In this document: piece by piece, positions 1 through 7,581 of the stretch | Layout of the letters: the number at the start of each line of letters is the position of its first letter | Numbering within the stretch: the stretch's first letter is position 1 | Assembly: GCF_020740895.1 (NCBI RefSeq) | Contig: NZ_JAILXP010000028.1 | Location: 1 to 32,269 of the forward strand | Direction of reading: 5' to 3' | DNA from: Streptomyces sp. UNOB3_S3 | GTDB taxonomy: Bacteria; Actinomycetota; Actinomycetes; Streptomycetales; Streptomycetaceae | DNA length: 32,269 nucleotides | Made by a program: the position numbers and the translations under genes | Notes under the pieces: generated by a model | Databases searched by the model: none | What the model was told of the DNA's origin: nothing | What the model saw: only the letters and a program-made list of their open reading frames with translations

Positions 1-35
1 CCGGATCCGCTCTCTCAACGCCTGCTGGCCGGCGG

Positions 36-2408
36 TCAGCCCGCCCCCTTGCGCGTATCGCATGCAACCTGCGTACCGCAGGGATCACCACCCGTCACGA
101 CCCGACACCCACGCGAAAACCTCAGTAGGAGCACGGTGCCGGCCACCGCGTGGGCGGGGAACCAGGCCACTGCCTTCAAGGCGGCGTCAGGCAATGTGAA
201 GATGAGCGCGCATGCGATGCCACTGATCAGTGAGATCAGGCGATCTGCGCGGAGGGAAGAGAGGGCAGTGGCCGGTTCGTCCAGGGACGAGGGCACTCGT
301 GTCCAGTCCAGGGCGGCCAGCCCGCTGCCCAGAATCATGCCGATGACTAGGCCTTGCGGCACCACGCTGGGGGGCGGCACGTGCAGGTTTCCGGCCATGG
401 CGTAGCCGGTGTACACCACCTGGCTGCTCGCTGTGACGCCGACGACAATGGTGAGCACCCGGACCGATTGGTGGCGCCAGCGCCGAAGGGAGGGACGGCT
501 CCGGTTCGGCATGCGGGGAGGGACGGGCATGCCTGTGCCCAGCAGGACGATCCAGAGGCTGAAGCTGAAGAACACGGCGGCGGCTGTGAGCAATTTCGGG
601 TGGTGGTACTCGGGCGGGTACACGAAGTAGGCCGTCGGCACGGCCGCGAGCACGCCGGACACGGCGACCAGCGCCGCCCGGCCGCCACCGTACCCCCGCG
701 TGAGGAGCAGGCCGCCGAAGCCAAGAACGGGGAGGACAGCCACGGCTTCGAGCGTGGGCGTGAGGTATTGCGACATCTTTGAGAACTCGGACCACGGATA
801 GGTACCCCAGAGGGCCAGCCAAAGCGTCGTGGTGAGAAGGGCACCCGTACATGCGATCAGTGCCCAGGTCAGGGCTCGCCGCCACACTCCCGCCAGGGCC
901 GGGTGCCACCGATACATCTGCCACCACGCCAGATCATGCGTCCCTGCCGAACGCATCCCCGCCGCGATGCGCTCCATGTACCTCAGAGCCTGATCGGGAT
1001 CCCAGCTCCGGCGGGGGCGCTGTTGCCGGGCGCGCCCGTACAGGGTGGGTACGAGTACGTCGAGGAGGTGCTGCTCGATGGCGGTCGCTGTCGGAAAGCG
1101 GTTCGTGTCCGGCAGCTCCGTGGGGTTGTTGTGGGCGTCCGCGTAGACGGAACGGGTCAGAGCCACCATCAGCGGGCTGGCCAGTGCCTGGGCTGCGGGG
1201 GCTTGTGGGCGCTGGGCGATGTGCTGGGCCAGCGTGTCCCAGCTGCGGTGACGGGGGCCCGGTGGCGTGGCCAGGCGCAGGAGGGTGAGGGCGTCGCCGA
1301 TGCGCACCGGTGACGGCTCCAGTACCGCCGCGCCGGCCAGCACGCCGCTTTCGGACACGGCGTGTACGTACTCATCGGTGCGGCAGGTGAGGACCAGAGG
1401 GGCGTGTGAGGGGAGCGTGTCGTTGAGCGCGGTCAGCACCGCCATTCGCCACGGTGCGGGGAGTTCGTCGAGGCCGTCGAGTACGGGGATCAGACGGTGC
1501 TCGGCGAGCAGGTCCTCGACGGCGGTGGCACCGTACTTCTCGGTATCCGACAGCAATGGGTAATCCGCCGTGATCCGGGAACGCAGCCAGTCCCCCGCGC
1601 TCTGCCGCGTGGGATCGAAGGACGACAACGAGCACAGCACCGGAACCGGCCCCCCAGCGGTACGCGTCCGCAGCAAGGCCAGCATCAGCAGCACGGCGAA
1701 AGTCGTCTTCCCTGAACCGCCCGGCCCCAGCACCACCAGCCTGCGCCGGGCGAGTCCCCGGTAGATGACAGCGAGCTCCTCCGATGCGTCGGCCCGGCAC
1801 ACCACGGTCCCGCCTACCAGCTGCCGGTGATCGGACACACCCTCCAAGGGAGAATCCGCCCACACGACAGGCAGGGGCGCCGGATCGAACAGCTGCCGGA
1901 GCATCGCCTCGCCCTCCCACAGCCTGCGCACCGCCCGGGCCAACGCCTCGCCGGCTTCCACGACCTGGTCGCCCGTGGACTGGCCGCGCCGCCCATCGGC
2001 ACGCCAGGCCCATACGGACAGCACCCCGAGGAGGCCGAAGGCCGTTCCCAACACCGACGCCATATTGGACGCCTGCTCGAGATCCCCCCACAGTCCGACC
2101 ACCAACAAGCCGCACATCAGTACGGCGCACAGCGCCCATGTCGCGATCCACCGCCCCCGCATACCAGGTAAACGAAGTGCGGCTGAAGCCGTCACCGCAC
2201 CCGCCGACGTGGCCAACGGCAGAAAAGGCGGCCGCCGCCCGGTCATCACGGCTGGGAAGGCCGACACCGTCCGTGCCACGAACCTGGACGGCAGGGCCAG
2301 GCGGGCAGTACGACCGGCAAGAGAGGGCGACCGGCATGGTCGGCCTGGGCGGCCGTTGTCGGACCGGTCTCGCAGGGTGGACCCGCGCAGCGGCCTGCCG
2401 CGCGGCAC
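36..2408 (-). CDS. NACHT-type NTPase with membrane segments, C-terminus probably truncated
   Basis: A STAND-class NTPase of the NACHT type common in Streptomyces. In the 790-residue reading the P-loop GPGGSGKTT is at about 228-236, the Walker B/NACHT motif LIPVLDGLDELP at about 306-317, and a sensor-like LTCRTDEY follows. Two hydrophobic helices lie at about 88-135, before the NTPase, and roughly seven or eight more fill the C-terminal third, so the NTPase is probably tethered to the membrane. The start is uncertain: the first 82 residues are arginine- and proline-rich with no good ribosome site, and Met83 (about position 2162) directly precedes the first helix, so it is a plausible true start. 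The C-terminus ends in a short cysteine-containing tail right after a helix. From memory, relatives have a further soluble tail, so loss by rearrangement is likely. Some bacterial NACHT proteins defend against phage; that role is inference here. Confidence 0.75.
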   Translation of the reverse strand: MPRGRPLRGSTLRDRSDNGRPGRPCRSPSLAGRTARLALPSRFVARTVSAFPAVMTGRRPPFLPLATSAGAVTASAALRLPGMRGRWIATWALCAVLMCGLLVVGLWGDLEQASNMASVLGTAFGLLGVLSVWAWRADGRRGQSTGDQVVEAGEALARAVRRLWEGEAMLRQLFDPAPLPVVWADSPLEGVSDHRQLVGGTVVCRADASEELAVIYRGLARRRLVVLGPGGSGKTTFAVLLMLALLRTRTAGGPVPVLCSLSSFDPTRQSAGDWLRSRITADYPLLSDTEKYGATAVEDLLAEHRLIPVLDGLDELPAPWRMAVLTALNDTLPSHAPLVLTCRTDEYVHAVSESGVLAGAAVLEPSPVRIGDALTLLRLATPPGPRHRSWDTLAQHIAQRPQAPAAQALASPLMVALTRSVYADAHNNPTELPDTNRFPTATAIEQHLLDVLVPTLYGRARQQRPRRSWDPDQALRYMERIAAGMRSAGTHDLAWWQMYRWHPALAGVWRRALTWALIACTGALLTTTLWLALWGTYPWSEFSKMSQYLTPTLEAVAVLPVLGFGGLLLTRGYGGGRAALVAVSGVLAAVPTAYFVYPPEYHHPKLLTAAAVFFSFSLWIVLLGTGMPVPPRMPNRSRPSLRRWRHQSVRVLTIVVGVTASSQVVYTGYAMAGNLHVPPPSVVPQGLVIGMILGSGLAALDWTRVPSSLDEPATALSSLRADRLISLISGIACALIFTLPDAALKAVAWFPAHAVAGTVLLLRFSRGCRVVTGGDPCGTQVACDTRKGAG

Positions 2409-2456
2409 GCTCCGACTCCACCTACCACCGCACAGCCATCATCCTGGTCAGTTCCG

Positions 2457-2640
2457 TCAGCTGGGGCCGGTCTCATCTGGGGAGCCAGTGCCGGGCGCCG
2501 GCGGCTGGTCGCGGCGGCGGGCCCGCCAGGCTCGGGCGCTGCGTCGTGCAGCTCCGCGAAGGCTGGCGACGGTGGCGGCGACGAGCAGGCCGGCGATCCA
2601 CTCACCGGCGACGTGCGACGTGGTCTTGGAAGAACGCGAA
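2457..2640 (-). other. Possible gene scrap: hydrophobic C-terminal fragment
   Basis: One reverse-strand frame reads as a plausible protein end: a segment beginning HVAGEWIAGLLVAATVASL, then an Arg/Ala-rich stretch and a Pro/Gly-rich tail ending at a TGA at 2459-2457. It has no start codon with a ribosome site, and the frame degenerates upstream. I do not recognise the family. Within the 2409-3087 stretch, which has no intact gene, this is the only peptide that looks like protein; the rest holds the regulatory repeats listed separately and nothing else I can support. Confidence 0.2.
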
Positions 2641-2958
2641 CACAGGCAGACCGACGTGCCTGGGGGCCCGACGCGCGTCGTTCTCCTTCGCGTACGGCGT
2701 CGTCAAAGGGTGGTAGTTACCCCCGGGCCCGCAGGGCGGTGAGGTCCATTCCCGTGACGCACGAGCTCCTGCACCTCCTCAGCCGTCAATGAGGGGTGAC
2801 GTCGAGCACGTCCGTCCAACGTGGGGCAGTCTGCCCCACCACCGGCCCTCGGGCGACCGGCTAGCGGATCTCTCCCGGTCCCGTCCCCGCAAGGGCACAT
2901 GGAAGCTCGCCGGTCTGCGCCGACCGGCCCTCCCAGTGCACACCGCGTCCGGTGGGCA

Positions 2959-3042
2959 TTGACAGCTCTGACAGCGGCCCTGACACCTCTGACAAGGGCA
3001 AAGTCGTCCAATCACTCTCGTGGCACCGCCGGCTCGTGCCAC
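2959..3042 (+). promoter_or_regulatory. Regulatory region: 21-bp-spaced direct repeat plus inverted repeat
   Basis: A 14-base element, TGACAGCTCTGACA at 2960-2973, recurs as TGACACCTCTGACA at 2981-2994 (13 of 14 identical, starts 21 bp or two helical turns apart). The first overlaps a TTGACA hexamer at 2959-2964 that could be a -35 box. Just downstream, GTGGCAC (3020-3026) and GTGCCAC (3036-3042) form a perfect 7-bp inverted repeat with a 9-base loop. The elements precede the damaged regulator-like gene at 3088, so they may be its promoter and operators. No protein can be assigned to them from sequence. Confidence 0.4.
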
Positions 3043-3087
3043 GATCACGTTTGCCTGACGACGACCGACAGCCAAAGGATCCCTCTG

Positions 3088-3543
3088 GTGCGCCCCCACA
3101 TTCTGGGCTTCTCCCCGGGCCGGACCAGGCGCTGCGGCGGCTGCACGATGCCGTGCAGCGGCTCTACGCGGCGGCAGGCCGGCCGTCGCCGCGTACGGTC
3201 TCGGAGCGGATCAAGGCGGATGTCTCCCTCCCGGCCACCGTCTCGCACCAGACGTTCTCGGTGACCCTCAACGGCAAACAGCTGACGCAGTGGGAACGTC
3301 TTCACGGCGTTGTCGTGCAGCTGGTGCGCATGGACGACAGCAGCGTCCAGCCAGAATCCGAGGTCGTTGCCGAGTTCGAGGCCCTGTGGCACGCCGCACG
3401 CCGCACGCCGCGAGAAGGTGTCCGAGCGCTCCCACGCCACGGCCGCAACCATGGAAACCGAGGTCACCGTCGTTACCGCCCACGCCGAACGAACAAGCCA
3501 TGCCCGCACGGGCTATCCGAAGACAGAGCTGAGATACGAATAG
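3088..3543 (+). pseudogene. Frameshifted small regulator-like protein
   Basis: The central frame (about 3120-3410) reads clearly as protein: a predicted helical stretch with QALRRLHDAVQRLYAAAG, then a segment resembling a DNA-binding helical domain (KADVSLPATVSHQTFSVTL). From memory this resembles N-terminal domains of Streptomyces regulator and TPR-type proteins. The GTG at 3088 with AAGGAT about 10 bases upstream opens a different frame (VRPHILGFSPG), which joins the helical frame only if there is a shift near 3115-3130. Near 3395-3415, in a GCCGCAC repeat, the frame must shift back to give the tail ending RTGYPKTELRYE at a TAG (3541-3543). The two shifts compensate. This could be real decay or two sequencing errors. 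Function beyond possible DNA binding is unknown. Confidence 0.4.
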
Positions 3544-3549
3544 CTGGCC

Positions 3550-3696
3550 GTGGATCGTGCCTGCTCGGACATCCCGTACATCGGCCTCAGCGCCTCCATG
3601 CTTCCCTCGGAAGCCGATTTCTTCCTCCGGACCGTGAACGCGACATACCCACAACCCGCCCGGCGCAGCGTGAACCGGGTGGAGCCGGCCTCGTAG
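3550..3696 (+). pseudogene. Short coding-like fragment, unknown family
   Basis: A 48-codon stretch from a GTG at 3550 to a TAG at 3694-3696. The peptide looks like real protein (VDRACSDIPYIGLSASML, then PSEADFFLRTVNATYPQP). It lies in the same frame as the tail of the preceding damaged gene, separated from it by a single TAG at 3541-3543, so it may be that protein's C-terminus beyond a nonsense codon. I do not recognise the family, and there is no good ribosome site for independent translation. Confidence 0.3.
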
Positions 3697-3709
3697 CACC
3701 GCCCAGGGC

Positions 3710-3976
3710 GACGGCATGTACCTTTCGCACGCTCTGCTCGCCTCCGAAGCCGACGAGGTGGCCCGGTCGCAGGGCGGCTTGCCCGGCGAGCCGCACCAGC
3801 GCCGGGACGGTGAATGCCTCGTGCTTGAGCCCGTCCCCGGGGGCGACGCCGTACCCGCCGATCCGGCCCGCGTCAGCCAGCTCCTCCAGGACGACGAAGG
3901 CGTCCCGCAGCCGAGCGTGGATACGGGGGCCGACGGACGTCCGTACAGCGGCGCGCGCCCTTGTCGGGCACGGGTT
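3710..3976 (-). pseudogene. Aldo/keto reductase fragment
   Basis: A reverse-strand frame without its own start reads RIHARLRDAFVVLEELADAG, then RIGGYGVAPGDGLKHEAFTV and PALVRLAGQA. This matches the middle of aldo/keto reductases, in the form '...ALEELVEAGRIGGYGVAT...'. The catalytic N-terminal part (Asp, Tyr, Lys, His) is absent, and the sequence after about 3770 no longer fits the family. It is therefore an internal scrap left by deletion, not a working enzyme. It is unrelated to the intact aldo/keto reductase at 18.1-19.1 kb. Confidence 0.4.
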
Positions 3977-3979
3977 TGA

Positions 3980-4339
3980 TCAGGGGGTTTGCTCCCAGGG
4001 TACGACGCGGGCGAAGTACTCCTTGAGGGCGGCGTCCTTGTCCAGCTCGCCGTCCATAGCCAGTGACCGGCGTAACGCCTTGCCGGTCGCTTGGGCCGGG
4101 ATGTTCCAGCGGTTGTGTGCCTCGCGCATGATCTCCCCGATGTACCACTGGGCGGAGTCGGGGTGGTGCCGGACAAACCAGTCCAGCATCTTCACCACCG
4201 CCACCGACAGGTTGAGGAACCACTCGGGGGCTTCGGCGTCTGTGCCTTCCTTCCGGCGCGTCTTCTTGTGCAGGTCGATCACGTAGGCGAAGTCGTCGAG
4301 TACGGCGTGCCGGACTGCCGAAGGGTCGTGGCGTCTCAC
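3980..4339 (-). CDS. Hypothetical soluble protein
   Basis: About 119 residues with normal composition for a folded protein: DDFAYVIDLHKKTRRKEG, then EWFLNLSVAVVKMLDWFVRH, then QWYIGEIMREAHNRWNIP and an acidic/basic C-terminus ending VVPWEQTP. No signal peptide, membrane helix or known motif is visible, and I do not recognise the family. The start is set at the GTG at 4339 because GGAGG lies 4 bases upstream (CCTCC at 4344-4348 on the forward strand). A longer reading from a GTG at 4375 lacks a ribosome site. It is the only intact-looking gene in the decay zone. Confidence 0.55.
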   Translation of the reverse strand: MRRHDPSAVRHAVLDDFAYVIDLHKKTRRKEGTDAEAPEWFLNLSVAVVKMLDWFVRHHPDSAQWYIGEIMREAHNRWNIPAQATGKALRRSLAMDGELDKDAALKEYFARVVPWEQTP

Positions 4340-4401
4340 CCGGCCTCCGGCGACCAGGACTGACAAGGCCGCCACCGTTTGTGCGAGGCGCGGCGGCGCG
4401 G

Positions 4402-4560
4402 TCAGTGCACCGGGGGGAGGAAGACCGTGTCGACGATCTCTTCGGGGGCGTGGCCGGGTACGGGGGCGAAGGTCGTGGGGATGTCGTGGCGCAGCAGGTC
4501 GAAGGGGAGGGACTTGATGCGTTCGGTGAGGAGTGCGGGTTTGAACTCACCGCGGTCGCA
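4402..4560 (-). pseudogene. C-terminal protein fragment, unknown family
   Basis: The frame ending at a TGA (4404-4402) reads as a convincing protein tail: PALLTERIKSLPFDLLRHDI, then PTTFAPVPGHAPEEIVDTVF and LPPVH. Upstream of about 4560 the frame loses protein character and runs into sequence that belongs to a different, forward-strand fragment. I do not recognise the family. It lies 62 bases upstream of the start of the hypothetical gene at 3980-4339 on the same strand and may once have been its operon partner. Confidence 0.3.
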
Positions 4561-4640
4561 CGCGGCCTGGCGGACAAGTACACCGGACCGCACCGGCCCC
4601 CGCCGGGTCGGCCTCGCCGCCTTTACCTTCGTCGCCGCGG

Positions 4641-4817
4641 CGGCACGCCGCCGGCGACACCCATACCCCGGGCGCGCTGGCCGACGGCTTCGGCACCGCC
4701 TTCTGGTGGTCGGCGGCCTTCACCGCCGCCGCCGTCCCACTGTGCCTGCTCCTGCCCAGCCTCCCCGAACCAGCGGCCCAGGACGACACCGAAGCGGAAG
4801 CTGCCGCCAAGGCATGA
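4641..4817 (+). pseudogene. MFS drug-transporter C-terminal remnant
   Basis: A forward frame reads GDTHTPGALADGFGTAFWWS, then AAFTAAAVPLCLLLPSLPEP and an acidic, alanine-rich end with a stop at 4815-4817. This is the typical last transmembrane helix and cytoplasmic tail of a 14-helix (DHA2-type) major facilitator drug exporter. The other 13 helices are missing, and the sequence before about 4640 does not continue the frame. The remnant is 130 bases from the MerR gene, so a MerR-controlled exporter may once have been here; that is inference. Confidence 0.5.
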
Positions 4818-4948
4818 AACGCGACGGCCTCGCGTTCGGCTACCCGCTGCGCGTCGCGGGCGAGTGGGGCTTCCGGCACCCCCGTGAGCATGAGCGTGTG
4901 CGTCTCATTTCGCTCCCGGCCCAGCCGTAGCGGTCCGGTGGGTCGGAG

Positions 4949-5311
4949 TCAGGCAACGCCGACGCCCTGCGTCCCCGCGATCGTCGCGCGCAGCACCGCA
5001 CGCGCCTCGTCGAGTTCGGCGGCCCGGGCGTCGAGGTCGGCCAGCCGGGAGCGCAGCGCGTCCAGCACGCCCGGGCACGGATGCACGACTTCCCCGGCGG
5101 GAGCCGTGCAAGGCAGCAGGGCACGGATGGTGCGGACGGGCAACCCGGCGGCGAGAAGGGACCGGATCCTTCGCACGGTCTCCACGTGCGGCTCGTCGTA
5201 CCAGCGGTAGCCGTTGGGGAGCCGGTCGGGCAGGAGGAGCCCACCGCGCTCGTAGTGGCGCAGCAGCCGCTCGCTGGTGCCGGTGCGTTCGGCCAGTTCC
5301 CCGATGAGCAC
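4949..5311 (-). CDS. MerR-family transcriptional regulator
   Basis: A 120-residue MerR-type regulator. The N-terminal winged helix-turn-helix is canonical: MLIGELAERTGTSERLLRHYE, with the family's R-x-L-R-(H/Y)-Y-E signature, then a wing with GYRWYDE. Residues 45-75 form the second helical pair, and a coiled-coil dimerisation helix (LRSRLADLDARAAELDEARA) lies near the C-terminus. The effector region after the coiled coil is very short and lacks the metal-binding cysteines of metalloregulators; the single cysteine pair (LPCTAPAGEVVHPCPG) lies in the linker before the coiled coil. It is divergent from the amidohydrolase gene, with 88 bases between the starts and a MerR-type dyad between them, so it probably controls that gene and itself. 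The effector is unknown. Confidence 0.85.
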   Translation of the reverse strand: MLIGELAERTGTSERLLRHYERGGLLLPDRLPNGYRWYDEPHVETVRRIRSLLAAGLPVRTIRALLPCTAPAGEVVHPCPGVLDALRSRLADLDARAAELDEARAVLRATIAGTQGVGVA

Positions 5312-5333
5312 GCCGTTCAGCCCCTCCCCCGGT

Positions 5334-5364
5334 TTGACCTTGCCACCATGACAAGGTGCGACGT
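5334..5364. promoter_or_regulatory. MerR-type operator/promoter between divergent genes
   Basis: A 21-bp near-perfect dyad covers 5337-5357: left arm ACCTTGCCA, a 3-base centre, right arm TGACAAGGT, with 8 of 9 arm positions complementary. Toward the amidohydrolase a TTGACC hexamer (5334-5339) overlaps the left arm, as a -35 box does in MerR promoters. A 19-base spacer would place the -10 near 5359-5364, where the match is weak. MerR proteins activate by untwisting such over-long spacers. The dyad is the best candidate binding site for the neighbouring MerR protein. Confidence 0.65.
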
Positions 5365-5399
5365 TGGCCTCCTGGCTACCGACGGCTCAGGAGACCTTG

Positions 5400-6185
5400 A
5401 TGATTATCGATGCACACAGCCACGTCCACGACCCGGTGACGGACCACATCGCGCTGCTGGACGAAGCCGGTGTCGACCGCGCGGTGCTGTTTCCCACCCG
5501 CCCGCACCCGGAGCGGGCGACGGACCTGGCCGGGTTGCGCCGGGAGATGGCGGTGCTGCACCGCGCGCTCGAAGGCTCCGGGAACGGGGCCGACAGCTTC
5601 GCCCGCGCCCAGCAGGAACTGGACGCGGCGCTGGCCGCGCACCCGGACCGCTTCATCGGCTTCGGCTCGGTGCGGCTGGACACCGCTCCGGAGGACATCG
5701 CCGAGGCAGTAGCACGGGACGTGGCCGGCCGGGGCCTGCACGGCATCGGCGAACTCACCCCGCCGCCGGGCGGCGCGGCCGCCGTCGAACCGGTGCTGCG
5801 CGCGGCCCACGACCATGGCGGCCTGCCCGTCGTCGTCCACGGCTCCGCTCCCACAACGGAACCCGACCTGCACACGCTGGCCCGCCTCTCGGCCCGCTAC
5901 CCGTCGGTCCCGCTGGTCGTCAGCCAGGTCGGTGGTCAGCACTGGATGACGGCCATCGAGCTCGTACGGGACACGCCGGGCATGTACCTGGAGCTGTCGA
6001 CGGCGAACATCGTCTTCGCCCTGCGGCTGGCGATCCGAGAGATCCCGGAACGGACGCTTTTCGGATCGGACGCGCCGTACGGGGATCCGGTCCTGGCACG
6101 GGCGATGGTGGAGCGAGTGACACCGAGCGGTGAGGTGCGGGAGCGGGTGCTGGGTGGCAACGCGGCTCAGTTGCTGGGGTTGTGA
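5400..6185 (+). CDS. Amidohydrolase-2-family metal-dependent hydrolase
   Basis: About 261 residues, a TIM-barrel amidohydrolase. The N-terminal metal-binding motif DAHSHVHD (His-x-His) is at residues 4-11, a further histidine is in VVHGSA, and the C-terminal catalytic aspartate is in LFGSDAPYGDP. These are the expected metal and acid/base positions of the amidohydro_2 group, which contains decarboxylases and lactone or ester hydrolases. There is no signal peptide, so it is cytoplasmic. The ATG at 5400 is chosen because AGGAGA ends 5 bases upstream. An upstream ATG at 5364 would add 12 residues without a ribosome site. The substrate cannot be told from sequence. It is probably controlled by the divergent MerR regulator. 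Confidence 0.85.
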   Translation: MIIDAHSHVHDPVTDHIALLDEAGVDRAVLFPTRPHPERATDLAGLRREMAVLHRALEGSGNGADSFARAQQELDAALAAHPDRFIGFGSVRLDTAPEDIAEAVARDVAGRGLHGIGELTPPPGGAAAVEPVLRAAHDHGGLPVVVHGSAPTTEPDLHTLARLSARYPSVPLVVSQVGGQHWMTAIELVRDTPGMYLELSTANIVFALRLAIREIPERTLFGSDAPYGDPVLARAMVERVTPSGEVRERVLGGNAAQLLGL

Positions 6186-6264
6186 GCGTCGACGTCGGTG
6201 GGCGGATCGTACCCGCGCCAGCTGAGGTAGCGTCCTCCCGCTTGTCCGGGGTGAGGGAGACGTC

Positions 6265-6867
6265 GTGGAGATTCAGATTCAGACAGCGCATGAGCGCCGT
6301 GTCCTCCGGAGGCTCATGCTCACGATGCTCGGCGGGGGGACGCTGGGCCTGGTCGTCGGTCTGATCCTTGCGGGAGTTTCGGTTTCCTTCTCGTCGGATG
6401 CGCAGCGGGCGCGGGGCACGGTGGTGGCCCTGGAACGGCGGGAGGACGCGGCGTACCCGGTGGTCGAGTTCACGCCGGCGAATGGTGCGACGAGGAAGTT
6501 CCGGGATTCCGCGGGATCCAATCCGCCGTCGTACGAGGTGGGTGAGCAGGTCGGGGTGCTCTACCGCCCGGGTTCTCCTGGGGACGCGCGGATCGATGGG
6601 TTCCCCTCGCTGTGGGGGACGCCGCTGATCTTTGGCGGGGTGGGGCTGGTGTTCACGGTGGCCGGCATTGTCATGGCGTGGGTGTCCCGCCGACGTTCCT
6701 GGGCCGGATCGGCGGTCTCCGCTGTGCCGCGGGCGGCAGCACCTCGTCGGGACGGCGCTCAGATCCGCATGAAGGCGATCGTCTCGGCCGGCGCCGTAGC
6801 ACCTCATCTGGTCGCCGGAGCCGCCTTGCGTACCCTGCACTCGGGCGCCGTCAAGCTGGTAGCTTGA
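6265..6867 (+). CDS. DUF3592-type membrane protein
   Basis: 200 residues from a GTG with GGGAGA about 4 bases upstream. A first helix (LTMLGGGTLGLVVGLILAGV) is followed by a soluble domain of about 85 residues (RGTVVALERREDAAYPVVEF, then YEVGEQVGVLYRPGSPGDAR). A second helix (PLIFGGVGLVFTVAGIVMAW) leads to a basic cytoplasmic tail. This helix-beta domain-helix pattern, with 'G.V...' and 'G..V.V.Y.P.dP..ari', is characteristic of DUF3592, whose function is unknown. The last 30 residues (KAIVSAGAVAPHLVAGAALR) are hydrophobic and atypical of the family, so the end may have been altered. Confidence 0.75.
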   Translation: MEIQIQTAHERRVLRRLMLTMLGGGTLGLVVGLILAGVSVSFSSDAQRARGTVVALERREDAAYPVVEFTPANGATRKFRDSAGSNPPSYEVGEQVGVLYRPGSPGDARIDGFPSLWGTPLIFGGVGLVFTVAGIVMAWVSRRRSWAGSAVSAVPRAAAPRRDGAQIRMKAIVSAGAVAPHLVAGAALRTLHSGAVKLVA

Positions 6868-6903
6868 TGCTCAACCGGCCGGGCAGCCCCGACCGCGCAG
6901 AGA

Positions 6904-6943
6904 GGCCCTCACCCGGGCGGAGGCAACCGCCGAGGTGAGGGCC
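6904..6943. terminator. Hairpin terminator (first of two)
   Basis: GGCCCTCACC (6904-6913) pairs perfectly with GGTGAGGGCC (6934-6943). Inside the loop, GCGG (6917-6920) pairs with CCGC (6927-6930). There is no T-run, as usual in Streptomyces. It lies 37 bases after the DUF3592 gene and would end that transcript. Confidence 0.7.
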
Positions 6944-6958
6944 GACCGTAGACGGCCT

Positions 6959-6995
6959 ACCCGTCGGTCCCTACCTGGTATAGGGATCGGCGGGT
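6959..6995. terminator. Hairpin terminator (second of two)
   Basis: ACCCGTCGGTCCCTA (6959-6973) pairs over all 15 positions with TAGGGATCGGCGGGT (6981-6995), with two G-U pairs and a 7-base loop. It lies between the rightward DUF3592 gene and the leftward barstar-like gene, so it probably acts in both directions. Confidence 0.7.
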
Positions 6996-7095
6996 CACCG
7001 GCCGCACAACCACCTCCCGAACTCGCGGATCACCCAGCGTAACCAGATGCGAAGGTGCTCCCTCGGGCTTCTGCGTTGTAGCTCAGTGACCTGGG

Positions 7096-7581
7096 TCAGT
7101 CCGTTCGCCGACTGGCGGCGAGTCCTTCGGCGTGGTTCCACATGACGGACATGGCACCGACCGGTGCGAATTCGATCTGCGGATCGGAGCTGTGGACCAG
7201 GCACATCACGCGGCGTCCGAACAACGCGGCCTGGCGGGCGTTGTCAGCGATGATGTCCAGGACGGTCTGCGCGCTCTCCGGATGTGCTGCGGCGAACGTG
7301 TCGAAGTCGGTGAAGACCAGGACCAGGCCGGTGGCCTCGGGGGCGATCCCGTAGTCGGCGTAGGAGGCGACGTCGCCGAAGCAGTCGTTGAACGCCTCAA
7401 GGCTGCGTCCGTAGTAGTCGGGGAAGTCCAGTGCGGCGCCGATACCCCTGAGGAGGTCTCCCTCTGATGACCAGGCCGCCGCATCCAGGCTCGTGACCTG
7501 GTAGCCGTGCTTGTCCAGCCAGGCCGTGCACTCCTCCAACAGGTCCCGGCGCCGGAAGAGGGTGACAAAAGTGTTCGCCAT
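7096..7581 (-). CDS. Barstar-family (ribonuclease inhibitor-like) protein
   Basis: About 161 residues with the barstar fold pattern: strand-helix start (VTLFRRRDLLEECTAWLDKH), then DLLRGIGAALDFPDYYGRSL and EAFNDCFGDVASYADYG, the core motif 'FP.YYG.n.dA..D.l.d' of barstars. Barstars bind and neutralise secreted or intracellular ribonucleases and toxin domains. No matching nuclease is adjacent, so it may be an orphan immunity protein. The ATG at 7581 is chosen from family length, but no clear ribosome site precedes it. The same frame stays open upstream without a stop to about 8106, into the cysteine-rich protein listed next, so a fusion protein or a lost stop codon is possible. Confidence 0.75.
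   Translation of the reverse strand: MANTFVTLFRRRDLLEECTAWLDKHGYQVTSLDAAAWSSEGDLLRGIGAALDFPDYYGRSLEAFNDCFGDVASYADYGIAPEATGLVLVFTDFDTFAAAHPESAQTVLDIIADNARQAALFGRRVMCLVHSSDPQIEFAPVGAMSVMWNHAEGLAASRRTD

Noticed and set aside
2703..3011. Reverse-strand open frame ending with a helix-like stretch (LTAEEVQELVRHG)
   Set aside because: Only about 15 residues look like protein and the continuation (MDLTALRARG) lies in another frame; too little to call a gene.
2952..4286. 444-codon forward open frame
   Set aside because: Only about 3120-3410 reads as protein; the rest is arginine/proline-rich shadow over reverse-strand fragments.
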